The notes beneath the pieces are model-generated. The model had not been told where the DNA came from and did no database searches. It saw only the letters and a list, made by a program, of their open reading frames with translations. DNA of 64,000 nt, from positions 4,278,001 to 4,342,000 of the forward strand of contig NZ_CP053697.2 of assembly GCF_013200955.2 (NCBI RefSeq), in the 5' to 3' direction. The translations under genes and the position numbers were made by a program. Positions within the stretch are counted from its first letter, which is position 1; every line of letters starts with the position of its first letter. Shown here in pieces: positions 9,473 to 18,677 of this stretch. This DNA is from Pseudomonas campi. Lineage in GTDB: Bacteria; Pseudomonadota; Gammaproteobacteria; Pseudomonadales; Pseudomonadaceae.

Positions 9473-10207
9473 TCAGCGCGCACAACGGCACAGTTCGCGA
9501 TAAAGCTTCTGTAACTCGGCAGGAAGCGGCTGGCGCACCTGCTTGTGATGTTTCAGATCAGCACTGAAGAACCGCTCCGGCGAAGGCTCGAGCCCCAGCT
9601 CGTCCAATACGACATCCAGCTTGCGGTGCAACACCGCCTCGTCCTCGTCGAAGCACAACAGAGGAAACTTGGTCTGCCGGTACAATTTCAAAAGCCGCTT
9701 GTTATAGGCCAGCCAAAGGGCGAATGCCTGCTCCTGCGGCATCTCGCCGCGCGCAGCAAGAGATTGGGCAACCGCCGTAGGGTGACGGAAGATTCCAACG
9801 AAACGCAATTCAGGAAGCAGATGCTGCCAGCCCTCGACCAGCAACAGGGTGCGTGGGTCCTTGAAGCCCCAGCGGGCCACACCATCGTAATAGACAATCA
9901 ATTGACGCGCCCTGGCGTACTCCGCCTCGGTCCACATCACCGGAGCATCTGGCGGGTTATCCCAGGCAAATCCGCGGGCTGCCAGAACCTCGTCATTGAA
10001 TGCGACGATCTCCAGGTTCTCCCGGTTGCCCTTAAGGTTGTGCGGATTCCACGCGCTGATATTGCCGAGTTCGAGACCCGCCTGCTGCAAGGAACCTGTC
10101 AAAAAGCTAGTGCCACTGCGGTGCATCCCCACCACCATGACGGTTGCTCGTTCGGGGCGAGGCTTGGGGGCCTGAGGACGGGCGAATAAGGATCGGATGA
10201 ACCGCAT
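9473..10207 (-). CDS. Sulfotransferase family protein
   Basis: The 244-residue protein has the 5'-PSB (PAPS phosphate-binding) loop in VVGMHRSGTSFLTGSL near residue 26 and a 3'-phosphate-binding region in RFVGIFRHPTAVAQSLAAR. It would transfer sulfate from PAPS to a hydroxyl group in the cytoplasm. It is the first gene of a leftward operon that includes two GT2 proteins, a methyltransferase and an acyltransferase, and it is divergent from the ABC exporter genes across a 135-bp intergenic region. Proteins with this fold next to glycosyltransferases often modify glycans; the acceptor is unknown. Confidence 0.87.
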   Translation of the reverse strand: MRFIRSLFARPQAPKPRPERATVMVVGMHRSGTSFLTGSLQQAGLELGNISAWNPHNLKGNRENLEIVAFNDEVLAARGFAWDNPPDAPVMWTEAEYARARQLIVYYDGVARWGFKDPRTLLLVEGWQHLLPELRFVGIFRHPTAVAQSLAARGEMPQEQAFALWLAYNKRLLKLYRQTKFPLLCFDEDEAVLHRKLDVVLDELGLEPSPERFFSADLKHHKQVRQPLPAELQKLYRELCRCAR

Positions 10208-10342
10208 GACGCTCCTATTTCTTCTTATAAGGGCCTGGCACGACCATCTGGCAGCAAATCGCGCTGCAGTGCCGCTAACGTGATGAAAAAGGAGTGCATT
10301 GTGGTTAAATGGGCGCCCCTTTTCAATTGGCCTCTGTCGTAG
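10208..10342. promoter_or_regulatory. Divergent intergenic region of the glycan cluster
   Basis: This 135-bp gap separates the leftward sulfotransferase operon from the rightward ABC exporter genes, so it must hold promoters for both directions. It is AT-richer than the coding flanks, for example CTATTTCTTCTTATAAG near 10215. No confident -35/-10 pair could be chosen by eye. Confidence 0.4.
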
Positions 10343-11098
10343 ATGAACTACAAGGAAATCCTGCTTTACGGGGTGTACAGCGACCTCCGTACAGAAGTGG
10401 CCCGACGCTTCCTCGGCTTTCTCTGGTGGGTCATCGAACCCATCATGTATATGGCTACCTTCTACTTGGTTTTCGGCCTTGCTCTGCGCCAGGGAGGCCC
10501 GGAATATGTACCGTTCCTGCTCACCGGCATGGTGGCCTGGAAGTGGTTCGACGGCTCGGTACGCCAGGCCAGTGTGGCAATCACAATGAATGCCGGCCTC
10601 ATTCAGCAGATTTACGTTCCTAAAAGCCTCTTTCCGCTAATCCAGATTTTCAGCAACACCTTCAAATTCCTCATCGTTCTGCTATTGCTGCTGGCCTTCG
10701 TGCTATTCCTTGGCAAGAAGCCATCGCTGCACTGGTTTGCGCTGATACCGGTCATTTTCACCCAGCTGTACCTGATCATTGCTTTTGGCTTGCTGCTGGC
10801 GGCTCTCATCCCCTTCGCCCACGACCTCAAGCAAGTAGTCGACAACGCCCTGATGCTGATGATGTTTCTTTCTGGCATCTTCTTCAGCGCAGACAGGCTT
10901 CCAGAGTCAGTACGCTGGCTGTTCGAGTTAAATCCCATGGTCCTGATGATCGATGCCTATCGCACCGTGCTGCTTAATAATCAGTGGCCAGATGCCAAGC
11001 ATCTTCTATACGTAGTGGCGATTGCCACTCCTCCCCTGGTGTTCGCCCTGCTGTTCATCCGCAAGAATGAACGGCGCTATCCAAAGCTGATGCTCTGA
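10343..11098 (+). CDS. wzm: Wzm-type polysaccharide ABC transporter permease
   Basis: The 251-residue product is an ABC-2 type permease with about six hydrophobic helices and the early segment RRFLGFLWWVIEPIMYMATF, characteristic of the Wzm/KpsM/TagG group that exports undecaprenyl-linked polysaccharide across the inner membrane. The matching ATPase gene follows after 8 bp. The presence of an ABC exporter implies chain completion in the cytoplasm before export. The symbol is by family; whether the product is O-antigen, capsule or another glycan is open. Confidence 0.88.
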   Translation: MNYKEILLYGVYSDLRTEVARRFLGFLWWVIEPIMYMATFYLVFGLALRQGGPEYVPFLLTGMVAWKWFDGSVRQASVAITMNAGLIQQIYVPKSLFPLIQIFSNTFKFLIVLLLLLAFVLFLGKKPSLHWFALIPVIFTQLYLIIAFGLLLAALIPFAHDLKQVVDNALMLMMFLSGIFFSADRLPESVRWLFELNPMVLMIDAYRTVLLNNQWPDAKHLLYVVAIATPPLVFALLFIRKNERRYPKLML

Positions 11099-11106
11099 GC
11101 AAAACC

Positions 11107-11859
11107 ATGAGTGAAAAGATCATCTTCGAAGCCAAAAACGCCGGCATCTCCTATCGCCAACGCGCGGGCGTGCTGCGCTATGACAACTACTGGGCACTGA
11201 AAGATGTGAGTTTCACCCTGCACGCGGGTGAAACGCTGGGGGTCATTGGCTCCAATGGCGCCGGGAAAAGCACACTACTGCGGATGATTGCTGGCATCAT
11301 CGAGCCGGACAGTGGACAGGTGTGGCGGCAACCCAATACCAGTGCCAGCCTGCTGGCGTTGAATGTCGGTTTCAAGCCGGAGCTGTCGGGGCGCGAAAAT
11401 GCAATTCTCAGCGGCCTGTTGCTCGGCATGAGCGTGCAGCAGATCAAGTCACAGATCGACGCTATACACCAGTTCAGCGGTTTGGGTGACTTCTTTGAGC
11501 GCGCAGTAGGCACCTACTCAACCGGTATGCGCGCACGCCTGGGCTTTGCCGTGGCCATTCAAGCTGACCCAGACATCCTGCTGATCGATGAGGTACTGGG
11601 CGTGGGCGATCAGAACTTCAAGACAAAATCTCACGCCGCAATGAGAGAGAAGATTGACTCGAATAAAACCGTCGTTCTGGTTTCTCACAGCATGGATGCC
11701 ATCAAGTCGCTCTGCGATCGAGTCCTCTGGCTCCATGAAGGCCGCAGCATCATCTGCGATGACACTGATTACGTTACCGATGGATACCTGGAATCTGCCC
11801 GTATGGCCCTCGCGGATGAGCGGGTAAAGAAAAGCACTGGCACCGTCGCAGCACTCTGA
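11107..11859 (+). CDS. wzt: Wzt-type polysaccharide ABC transporter ATP-binding protein
   Basis: The 250-residue ATPase has Walker A GSNGAGKST, the signature YSTGMRARLGFA (STGM replacing LSGGQ, as is usual in this export group) and Walker B ILLIDEVLGVGD. It ends soon after the ATPase core, so it lacks the C-terminal carbohydrate-binding domain found in some Wzt proteins. In those systems that domain recognises a chain-terminating modification. Its absence suggests a KpsT/TagH-like mode without terminal-cap recognition. It pairs with the permease immediately upstream. Confidence 0.9.
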   Translation: MSEKIIFEAKNAGISYRQRAGVLRYDNYWALKDVSFTLHAGETLGVIGSNGAGKSTLLRMIAGIIEPDSGQVWRQPNTSASLLALNVGFKPELSGRENAILSGLLLGMSVQQIKSQIDAIHQFSGLGDFFERAVGTYSTGMRARLGFAVAIQADPDILLIDEVLGVGDQNFKTKSHAAMREKIDSNKTVVLVSHSMDAIKSLCDRVLWLHEGRSIICDDTDYVTDGYLESARMALADERVKKSTGTVAAL

Positions 11860-11914
11860 AGCAGGCCTTCGGCTGAATAAAAAGCAATCAGGCACTAGCC
11901 GATAGAGAGTACGT

Positions 11915-14900
11915 ATGAGTACTGAGCGCAAAAAAATTTTAGTTGTTCTGGGCATGCACCGCAGCGGCACCAGTGCTCTCACCCGAGGTCTTCAGGTGCT
12001 GAGGGTATCGCTGGGTGACAATCTGATGCCAGCCTTCGAAGGCAATAACAGTAAGGGTTTCTGGGAGGACCTGGAGATCGTTGCCCTCAACGACGCACTT
12101 CTCGCCGAACTAGGGATGAACTGGCATAGCCTGGGCTCTCTCCAACGGGAGCATGACTGGGCGGGCTTACTGGGGCACCCATTGGCCGCTCAGGCAGAAG
12201 CCTATTTGCAAGCCCAAACCGAGCAGTACCCGCTGCTCGGCCTAAAAGACCCCAGAATGACTCGCCTACTACCTTTCTGGCTGGAGATATTCAGACGCTG
12301 CAGTGTTGAACCAATCTTTCTGATCAGCAGCCGCGATCCTATTAGCGTTTCTCGCTCACTGGAAAAACGCGACGACTTCCTGCCTGGGAAAAGCTACTTC
12401 CTATGGCTAGAACATGTTCTTCCCGCCTTACTGAATACCACCGGCTACAGACGACTGGTGGTCGACTTCGACAAGTTGTTGGAGCAGCCGACCAGAGAGC
12501 TGAAACGGATTGCCCGACTTGCAGGCCTGCAGCAACCTGCAGACGCCGAGCTGAAGATCTATCAGGAGAGCTTTTTGGAAAGTGGCCTGCGCCACTACCA
12601 GCACACCCCGAATGATTTGAAGGCAGACCCTAACTTAGCTCGAGAGATTGCCCGAACCCATCAGTTGCTGCTGCAGCTGGCAACCGACGAGGTAGAGCCT
12701 GAAACTCCAGCCGTACGCACCCAGCTGCAAGAAACCGCGACCTGGCTAGACACTCTGGGCTCAACATATCGACTGGTAACTGAACAGAACGCCCGTATCG
12801 CCTTGGCCAACGAACACTTGGATAAGCTGCAGAAAGAAAACGCCCACTTACATCACGTGACAAAAGCGTTGGCTGAGACCCAGCAAGCACTGGTTGACAC
12901 CCAGCAAGCACTGGTTGACACCCAGCAAGAACTGCATGATCTCTCCCGTGCTATTGAGGCCATCCGGCAATCCGCGTCCTGGCGTCTCACCCGCCCCATA
13001 CGCGCCATCACAAGTAAGGCACGCCAATCCGGACAGCGCTTGAGAGGCTCGGCCAGACTGATGGCCAAACGGCTCTACCATAGACTGCCCGTAGAATTAC
13101 GAGAACCCAGCCTACGCTTGGCCTACCGCTACTTCGGTATCTTTTTCCGTGGCATGGGTCATTACGAAACCTGGCGGATGGCCTGGAGTCCTGGTCAGAC
13201 CAAACCTTTCAGCTTCATCTATAAGCGCGCGGGACTTGAAAGCACTGGCCGCTATCAATTGGAGCAGACGGCTTATCCCGTTTATTGCTATCTACCTCCA
13301 CGCCGCACGCATGCAGTGGACAAGACACTGGCTGAGTTCAGCAGTAAGCCGCTGATATCCATCATAACCCCGGTGTACGGTATCGAACCCCACTATTTGC
13401 AGGCTTTGATCAGCTCAGTGGAGCAACAATGGTACCCCTATTGGGAGCTGATCCTCGTCGAGGATGCAGGCCCTAATTCTGCTACCCGTGACTTCCTGGC
13501 AAAGTTGAATGACCCACGCATCAAAGTAACTCTCTGCAAGAAGAACGGCGGCATTTCTGTGGCAAGCAACATTGCACTGGGCTTGGCCAATGGCGAGTAT
13601 GTGGCCTTTCTCGATCATGACGATGAGCTGACGCCCGATGCGCTCTTCGAGCTAGTGAGCGCAATTAACCACCACAATCCTGACTTCATCTACAGCGATG
13701 AAGACAAAATCGACGATGCCGGCAATTACAGCCAACCGTTCTTCAAGCCAGATTGGTCACCCGATGCTCTCATGAGCATCATGTATACCTGCCACCTGGC
13801 TTGCATGCGCAAAAGCTTGGTAGAGGAGCTCGGCGGCTTACGCTCATGTTTCGACGGCGCCCAGGATTATGACCTTGCACTGCGCCTGACAGAACGCACT
13901 CAACGTATCCACCACATACCCAAAGTGCTGTATCACTGGCGCACATTACCCTCTTCGACGGCCAGCGGCCTGGATGCCAAGCCGTATGCCAGTGATGCCA
14001 TGCGCCGGCTGAAGGAAGAAGCCTTGGTACGACGGGGCCTGAAAGGTAGTGTCGAGGACGTTGCAGAGATGCCGAGTCAATGTCGGGTCAACTACCTCCC
14101 AGTCGGCACGCCTCTCGTCTCGATCATCATCCCCAGCCGTGACAACACGACGATCCTGCAGCGCTGTGTCAACTCACTACTGCAGCAGACCCGCTATGGG
14201 CGCTTCGAAATCATCCTGATCGACAATGACTCCGCTACCCCGGAAGCGAGTCTGTATTTTGACCAGATAGTCCAGGATTCGCGGGTAACCGTGCGGCGTT
14301 ACCCGCATCCGTTCAACTACTCAGCAATCAACAACTTCGGAGTGCGTGAGGCCAAAGGCGACTACCTGCTGTTTCTCAATGATGATACCGAAACGCTAGC
14401 CCCAGATTGGCTAGAGCGCATGCTGGGCTTTGCTCAGCTGGATCACATCGGTGCAGTCGGTGCAAAACTGCTGTTTCCCAAGAGCAACAGCATCCAACAC
14501 TGCGGAGTGCTCAACCTCGCTGCGGGTCCCGGGCATGCATTCTATAACGCTCCAGCCGATGCACCGATCTACTTCGGCCGCAATATTCTGGAGTGGAACT
14601 GGCTCGCAGCCACTGGAGCCTGCCTTCTGGTCAAACGCAGTAAATTTGAAGCCATTGGTGGCTTCGACGAATCCTTCCCAGTTGCCTACAACGACATCGA
14701 CCTATGCTGGCGCCTGCATGATCATGGCTTGAAGAACCTAGTGTGCAATGCCGCACGCCTGATTCATCACGAATCAGTCTCCCGTGGCGTTGACGACGAG
14801 GATCCACTCAAACTGAAGCGACTGGCACAAGAGCGCCGACGCCTGTACCAGAAGCACCCGGGTTATTTCATGCACGACCCCTACTTCAATCCGAACCTGC

Positions 14901-14938
14901 ATGGCAGCAGCGTGAACTTCCTTGCCCAGAACTTCTGA
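11915..14938 (+). CDS. Sulfotransferase - coiled coil - GT2 - GT2 fusion protein
   Basis: This 1007-residue protein joins three catalytic-looking modules. Residues 1-250 form a PAPS-type sulfotransferase with the loop GMHRSGTSALTRGL. Residues about 260-350 are a helical linker containing a 7-residue tandem repeat (QQALVDT). Residues about 478-700 are a GT2 domain with ISIITPVYG and the metal motif FLDHDDELT. Residues about 731-960 are a second GT2 domain with VSIIIPSRDN and FLNDDTETL. The order suggests polymerisation and sulfation carried out by one polypeptide on the cytoplasmic face before ABC export. The sulfotransferase part resembles the separate one at 9473-10207. The gene lies 55 bp after wzt in the same direction. 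Confidence 0.9.
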   Translation: MSTERKKILVVLGMHRSGTSALTRGLQVLRVSLGDNLMPAFEGNNSKGFWEDLEIVALNDALLAELGMNWHSLGSLQREHDWAGLLGHPLAAQAEAYLQAQTEQYPLLGLKDPRMTRLLPFWLEIFRRCSVEPIFLISSRDPISVSRSLEKRDDFLPGKSYFLWLEHVLPALLNTTGYRRLVVDFDKLLEQPTRELKRIARLAGLQQPADAELKIYQESFLESGLRHYQHTPNDLKADPNLAREIARTHQLLLQLATDEVEPETPAVRTQLQETATWLDTLGSTYRLVTEQNARIALANEHLDKLQKENAHLHHVTKALAETQQALVDTQQALVDTQQELHDLSRAIEAIRQSASWRLTRPIRAITSKARQSGQRLRGSARLMAKRLYHRLPVELREPSLRLAYRYFGIFFRGMGHYETWRMAWSPGQTKPFSFIYKRAGLESTGRYQLEQTAYPVYCYLPPRRTHAVDKTLAEFSSKPLISIITPVYGIEPHYLQALISSVEQQWYPYWELILVEDAGPNSATRDFLAKLNDPRIKVTLCKKNGGISVASNIALGLANGEYVAFLDHDDELTPDALFELVSAINHHNPDFIYSDEDKIDDAGNYSQPFFKPDWSPDALMSIMYTCHLACMRKSLVEELGGLRSCFDGAQDYDLALRLTERTQRIHHIPKVLYHWRTLPSSTASGLDAKPYASDAMRRLKEEALVRRGLKGSVEDVAEMPSQCRVNYLPVGTPLVSIIIPSRDNTTILQRCVNSLLQQTRYGRFEIILIDNDSATPEASLYFDQIVQDSRVTVRRYPHPFNYSAINNFGVREAKGDYLLFLNDDTETLAPDWLERMLGFAQLDHIGAVGAKLLFPKSNSIQHCGVLNLAAGPGHAFYNAPADAPIYFGRNILEWNWLAATGACLLVKRSKFEAIGGFDESFPVAYNDIDLCWRLHDHGLKNLVCNAARLIHHESVSRGVDDEDPLKLKRLAQERRRLYQKHPGYFMHDPYFNPNLHGSSVNFLAQNF
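12878..12930 (+). repeat. 21-bp in-frame tandem repeat in the fusion gene
   Basis: The unit acccagcaagcactggttga (plus c) occurs twice exactly at 12878-12898 and 12899-12919, with a third partial, mutated copy after that. It encodes a heptad, T-Q-Q-A-L-V-D, in the helical linker between sulfotransferase and glycosyltransferase domains. Multiples of 21 bp keep frame and heptad register, so copy number could vary without loss of function. Confidence 0.85.
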
Positions 14939-14951
14939 AGGCCTGTTCCCC

Positions 14952-16799
14952 ATGACTCAGCGCTACCAAGCCATTGTTGAGGCCTTCCGCGGTCATCTGC
15001 CGCATATTAGGGCCGTATCGTTCGACGTTTTCGACACGCTGTTTCTCAGAGTATTGCATGAGCCTGAGGCACTATTTGACCTGCTCGGGCTCAAACTGCA
15101 GATCAATGATTTCCGCCAGCAACGCATCGCGGCCCAACGCCTGGGCTTCCAGCGCATGCACAATGATGGCCGCAACGAGATTCACCTGGGAGATATCTAC
15201 TCCAGCATGCCCAGCACACTGTCCAGCCTTGCCGAGCATGGTGCCTGGGAGCAACGCCTGGAGCAGTTAGTGCTGCGAGTCAACCCGGAGGTGCTTGCAC
15301 TTCTAGAGGAAGCACGTGTCGCCGGCAAGAGCATAGCCCTGACATCAGACATGTATCTGCCGGAAAGCTTTTTCCGCGCTCTGGTCGAACGCGCTGGACT
15401 CAACATTGAGCACTTCCTGATTTCCTCTGCCTGCAACAGTACCAAGCGCGATAACGGAGAACTTTTCATTCAATTGCAGCAACGACTAGGTGTTCAGCCC
15501 GCAGATATCCTGCACGTCGGAGACAATCCCTTGGGCGATGTACAACGCGCCCAAGAGAAGGGGTTGCGCTGCCTGCACTACCAGGCACCAGCCTTTGTTG
15601 GCCCTGGCGACACCCTTGATGCCCTTAGCTCAATCCGTCTCGGACTATCTCGCTACGGGGCCTATTTTCCCGAAAAGAGCTGTTGGTGGCAGTTAGGTTG
15701 GCAGTTTGGTGGGCCAATCCTGCAGGAATTCCTGCACTGGATTCAGCAACAGGCACGGCTCGACCAAGTAGATCGCATACTCTTCGTATCACGCGATGGC
15801 TATCTAATGCACCAACTGCATCAATCCTCACCAGGCAAGCATCTGGATGCGTACTATCTGCGTGGCTCACGTGTGTCGTTCACGCTCGCAGGTCTGACCG
15901 AACAAAACTTCCTCAAGCACGTCACTTTTCTGATGTCCGGTGCCAATAACATCACCTTGGAAGATCTTTTTTCCAGGATTGGTCTCGATCTGCCGGATGA
16001 GCAGGTGCTAGAGGATCTGGGGTTGAGCAATGCAACCCTCCTGACAAAGAACAGCTATGAGCGCGTCCAGCAGTTCCTAATCGCCATGCGCCCGAGCTTG
16101 CTCAAATCCGCACAACAAACCCGCAAAGGCCTCTATCGACACCTTCTGGATCTCGGCATCCGCGATGGAATGCGCATTGCATTCGTCGACGTTGGGTGGA
16201 GCGGAACCACCCAACAAGCCTTCCAGACGGCGTGCGAAGGCATGTTCGCGCTAGACCTGACGGGCTATTACCTGGGGCTTTCAGAACACTCCAGCAAATT
16301 GGCCAGCCACAAGAAAATCAAGCTCCGTGCCTTCACGGAGAACACCGGCGCCAGCCACGCACAATCCCAAGCACTGTATCGAAATCGCGCCGTCGCCGAA
16401 CTCTTTTTCTCGGCCCCCCATCCAACTACTATCGGCTATCGCTTGCCATCTAACGAGCCTCTGGAGTTTATTGAAGATCGGGAGCGCGGTGTTGACTATA
16501 ACATTGCCACCATCGTCGAAGAGATAAACCAAGGAATTAGCGACTTCGTCATTCATTCAGAGCAGCTATATAAGGATATTGACCAAGCCGTGACATATTC
16601 TGGAGCTCTCGACAATCTCCTGCAGCTGCTGGATAACCCCAGTCAGGAGCAAGTGCGCCTTATTGGCGAGATATACAACTGGGATGCCTGGGCCAGTAGC
16701 GAAAATCATCATACTTACTTCGCCTGTGCGAGCAGACAGTCGGCAAACCACATCAAGCCAGACCTGTGGCCAGCTGGCTGGAAAGCGCTTAAAAGCTAA
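14952..16799 (+). CDS. HAD-family domain protein of unknown function
   Basis: The 615-residue protein starts with a HAD hydrolase domain: the nucleophile motif VSFDVFDTLFLR near residue 20, the threonine/serine motif ALTSDMYL, and a late motif HVGDNPLGDVQRA (about 190-205). Residues 230-615 form a second region that was not recognised; RILFVSRDGYLMHQL and IAFVDVGWSGTTQQAF stand out there and recall similar long HAD proteins found in polysaccharide loci. ATG 14952 is taken as start, 13 bp after the upstream stop; an in-frame TTG at 14922 would overlap it. A phosphatase or a sugar-transfer role are both possible. Confidence 0.75.
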   Translation: MTQRYQAIVEAFRGHLPHIRAVSFDVFDTLFLRVLHEPEALFDLLGLKLQINDFRQQRIAAQRLGFQRMHNDGRNEIHLGDIYSSMPSTLSSLAEHGAWEQRLEQLVLRVNPEVLALLEEARVAGKSIALTSDMYLPESFFRALVERAGLNIEHFLISSACNSTKRDNGELFIQLQQRLGVQPADILHVGDNPLGDVQRAQEKGLRCLHYQAPAFVGPGDTLDALSSIRLGLSRYGAYFPEKSCWWQLGWQFGGPILQEFLHWIQQQARLDQVDRILFVSRDGYLMHQLHQSSPGKHLDAYYLRGSRVSFTLAGLTEQNFLKHVTFLMSGANNITLEDLFSRIGLDLPDEQVLEDLGLSNATLLTKNSYERVQQFLIAMRPSLLKSAQQTRKGLYRHLLDLGIRDGMRIAFVDVGWSGTTQQAFQTACEGMFALDLTGYYLGLSEHSSKLASHKKIKLRAFTENTGASHAQSQALYRNRAVAELFFSAPHPTTIGYRLPSNEPLEFIEDRERGVDYNIATIVEEINQGISDFVIHSEQLYKDIDQAVTYSGALDNLLQLLDNPSQEQVRLIGEIYNWDAWASSENHHTYFACASRQSANHIKPDLWPAGWKALKS

Positions 16800-16881
16800 G
16801 ATTGAAGGCTGCTATCCACTGAGGAAATGCGGCGAATTACGACAACCAATACCCATCCGCCACCTGAAAGGCCATGGATCC

Positions 16882-17850
16882 ATGTACGTCAGCGTAGAGT
16901 CGCCGCCCCGCGAAATAGCCAAGTCCGCTTGCATAGAGCCGCGGGTTGCTATCCTGCTGGCAACTTATAATGGTGAGCGCTACCTACTTGACCAACTTGA
17001 CTCGCTGCTCGCACAGACCCATCGGAACTGGGTGCTGTATGTGTCCGATGACGGGTCCAGCGATACTACTCTGAGTATTCTTGAGCAGTACCGAACTCGC
17101 ATGGAGGACCGCCTGCACATACGACCGGGCCCTCGACAGGGGTTTGCCGCGAACTTCCTGTCTATGCTCGCCGCTGACGACATTACTGCCGACTATTTTG
17201 CTTTCTGCGACCAGGACGATCTCTGGCATTCGGACAAATTGGAGCGTGCAATCGTCTGGCTGCAGCAGCAGGCGCCGGAATATCCCGCCCTATATTGCTC
17301 ACGAACTCGCTTGGTCAGTTCAACCGGAGTTCCTCGGGGACTCTCGCCATTGTTCTGCAAACCGCCCTCGTTCCGTAATGCCTTGGTGCAAAGTATTGCC
17401 GGTGGCAACACCATGGTCTTTAACGCTGCATTGAAAACACTTGTCTCCCATGCCGGTGATCAGCCGATTGTTTCGCATGACTGGTGGTTATACATATTGA
17501 CCAGTGGCTCTAGTGGAGTAGTTAATTACGATACGATCCCATCAATTGATTACCGGCAACACAGTACCAACTTGGTTGGCTCCAACAACTCGCTGCGCAG
17601 TCGTATTAAGCGACTTAAAAGCGTCATGTCGGGAAATTTTCTGAAGTGGAATGAAATAAACTTGAATGCCATTGAGGCCTGCAAGCATCTCCTGAGCGAT
17701 GAAAATCGCAGGGTATTGGAAAGCTTTGCGCGCGCACGGCATGCCAATATGCCGAGTAGAGTTATTGGCATACTGCACTCTGGCGTCCACAGACAAGGGC
17801 GCTTGGAAAATCTCGCCCTAATCGCCGCCACACTGTTAAGAAAAGTGTGA
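16882..17850 (+). CDS. Glycosyltransferase family 2
   Basis: The 322-residue product has the GT-A start VAILLATYNGERYLLDQL, the strand LYVSDDGSSDTTLSIL and the metal-binding FAFCDQDDLWHSDKL, typical of rhamnosyl-type GT2 enzymes. The ATG at 16882 places the start just before the first beta strand; the reading frame continues upstream into the HAD gene but without coding character. It is the last gene of the island. The following 286 bp are AT-rich and lead to chromosomal-type genes. Confidence 0.9.
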   Translation: MYVSVESPPREIAKSACIEPRVAILLATYNGERYLLDQLDSLLAQTHRNWVLYVSDDGSSDTTLSILEQYRTRMEDRLHIRPGPRQGFAANFLSMLAADDITADYFAFCDQDDLWHSDKLERAIVWLQQQAPEYPALYCSRTRLVSSTGVPRGLSPLFCKPPSFRNALVQSIAGGNTMVFNAALKTLVSHAGDQPIVSHDWWLYILTSGSSGVVNYDTIPSIDYRQHSTNLVGSNNSLRSRIKRLKSVMSGNFLKWNEINLNAIEACKHLLSDENRRVLESFARARHANMPSRVIGILHSGVHRQGRLENLALIAATLLRKV

Positions 17851-18136
17851 CGCTTTCTTTTGGGCAACACAGTTCGGCCACCATGCCGAAAAACCCTGAC
17901 AAGTCAAAAGTGCATAAACTATTCGCTCTCGCCGAACTCTTAATTGCGCTAGAACATTATCAGGATTTCAGGGTTTAACCCTGCTGCCACCCAAACAGCC
18001 CTGTGTAACTTAATTGTCAAGCCACACAACTCTCGACCTTGCTTGATCCCTGGCCAAAACTACCATTAACTATTGCGTATAGCCGGCACCACCTCGGTCG
18101 CCCCAGCCATAACCTACACGCGTCAGGAACACACAC
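17851..18136. other. AT-rich intergenic region at the right edge of the glycan island
   Basis: No gene was found here. It contains a perfect 15-bp palindrome, cagggtttaaccctg, at 17969-17983 and the upstream region of the DUF2388 gene. GC content rises sharply after it, so it is the likely island boundary. No integrase, tRNA or direct repeat marking the edge was seen. Confidence 0.5.
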
Positions 18137-18454
18137 ATGAAGCATCTTTCATTCACCACCATTATCACCGCACTGATGCTGACCGGCACCGCACAAGCCA
18201 CCAGCTTCGTGGTCACCACCGATGCCCTCGGCAGCGCCACAGTCGGCAGTACCGACTCCACCTCGGATATCTCTTCCTCCTTCGGTGACGACAAGATCGT
18301 GCTGGCCGCCCGTGACGATGCCGCCAGCTTCGTCGCCAGCCAGGGCGAGATCCGCGGCGCGCGCCTGGAGGCCGCCCTGCAGCACATTCGCCAGCAGGTA
18401 CCCCAGCTGCAAGCCGATGACCTGCAATTGGCCCAGGCCATTCTCGTTCTCTGA
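18137..18454 (+). CDS. Small secreted DUF2388 protein
   Basis: The 105-residue product has a Sec signal peptide with a likely cleavage after AQA (residues 1-20, MKHLSFTTIITALMLTGTAQ). Its C-terminal half has the motif RDDAASFVAS followed by GEIRGARLEAAL, the hallmark of the pseudomonad DUF2388 family (around 100 residues, function unknown). A paralogue lies 223 bp downstream. The protein is expected in the periplasm. No catalytic residues can be proposed. Confidence 0.85.
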   Translation: MKHLSFTTIITALMLTGTAQATSFVVTTDALGSATVGSTDSTSDISSSFGDDKIVLAARDDAASFVASQGEIRGARLEAALQHIRQQVPQLQADDLQLAQAILVL

Positions 18455-18489
18455 AGGCTGCCCGCGCCGGCTTAAGTCGGACACGCCTC

Positions 18490-18554
18490 TGGGAGAGTGG
18501 ATTTATCCGCAATGCCGTGCAGCTTTAGCCCAGCGGGGCTAAAGGCGCTCCCAC
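18490..18554. repeat. REP-like inverted element
   Basis: Outer arms TGGGAG... and ...CTCCCA flank an inner hairpin, gctttagccc/ggggctaaag. The left half (gggagagtggatttatccgc) resembles the single element at 48689-48712, so it looks like a Pseudomonas REP doublet between the two DUF2388 genes. Confidence 0.6.
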
Positions 18555-18677
18555 AGCAACATCGGGCAGACTGGCGCTGACCCGCGTGAACGCCGTCGCG
18601 GCAACGGGCCATCAGACTTGAACTGGTGCAGACTATTTTCGTCCAATGGATAGGTTCCCCACTTATCTGGAGTTGTC

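Noticed and set aside
12878..12930. CRISPR or other spacer array
   Set aside because: The 21-bp units are contiguous, in frame and coding; no spacers. No CRISPR array was seen in the window.
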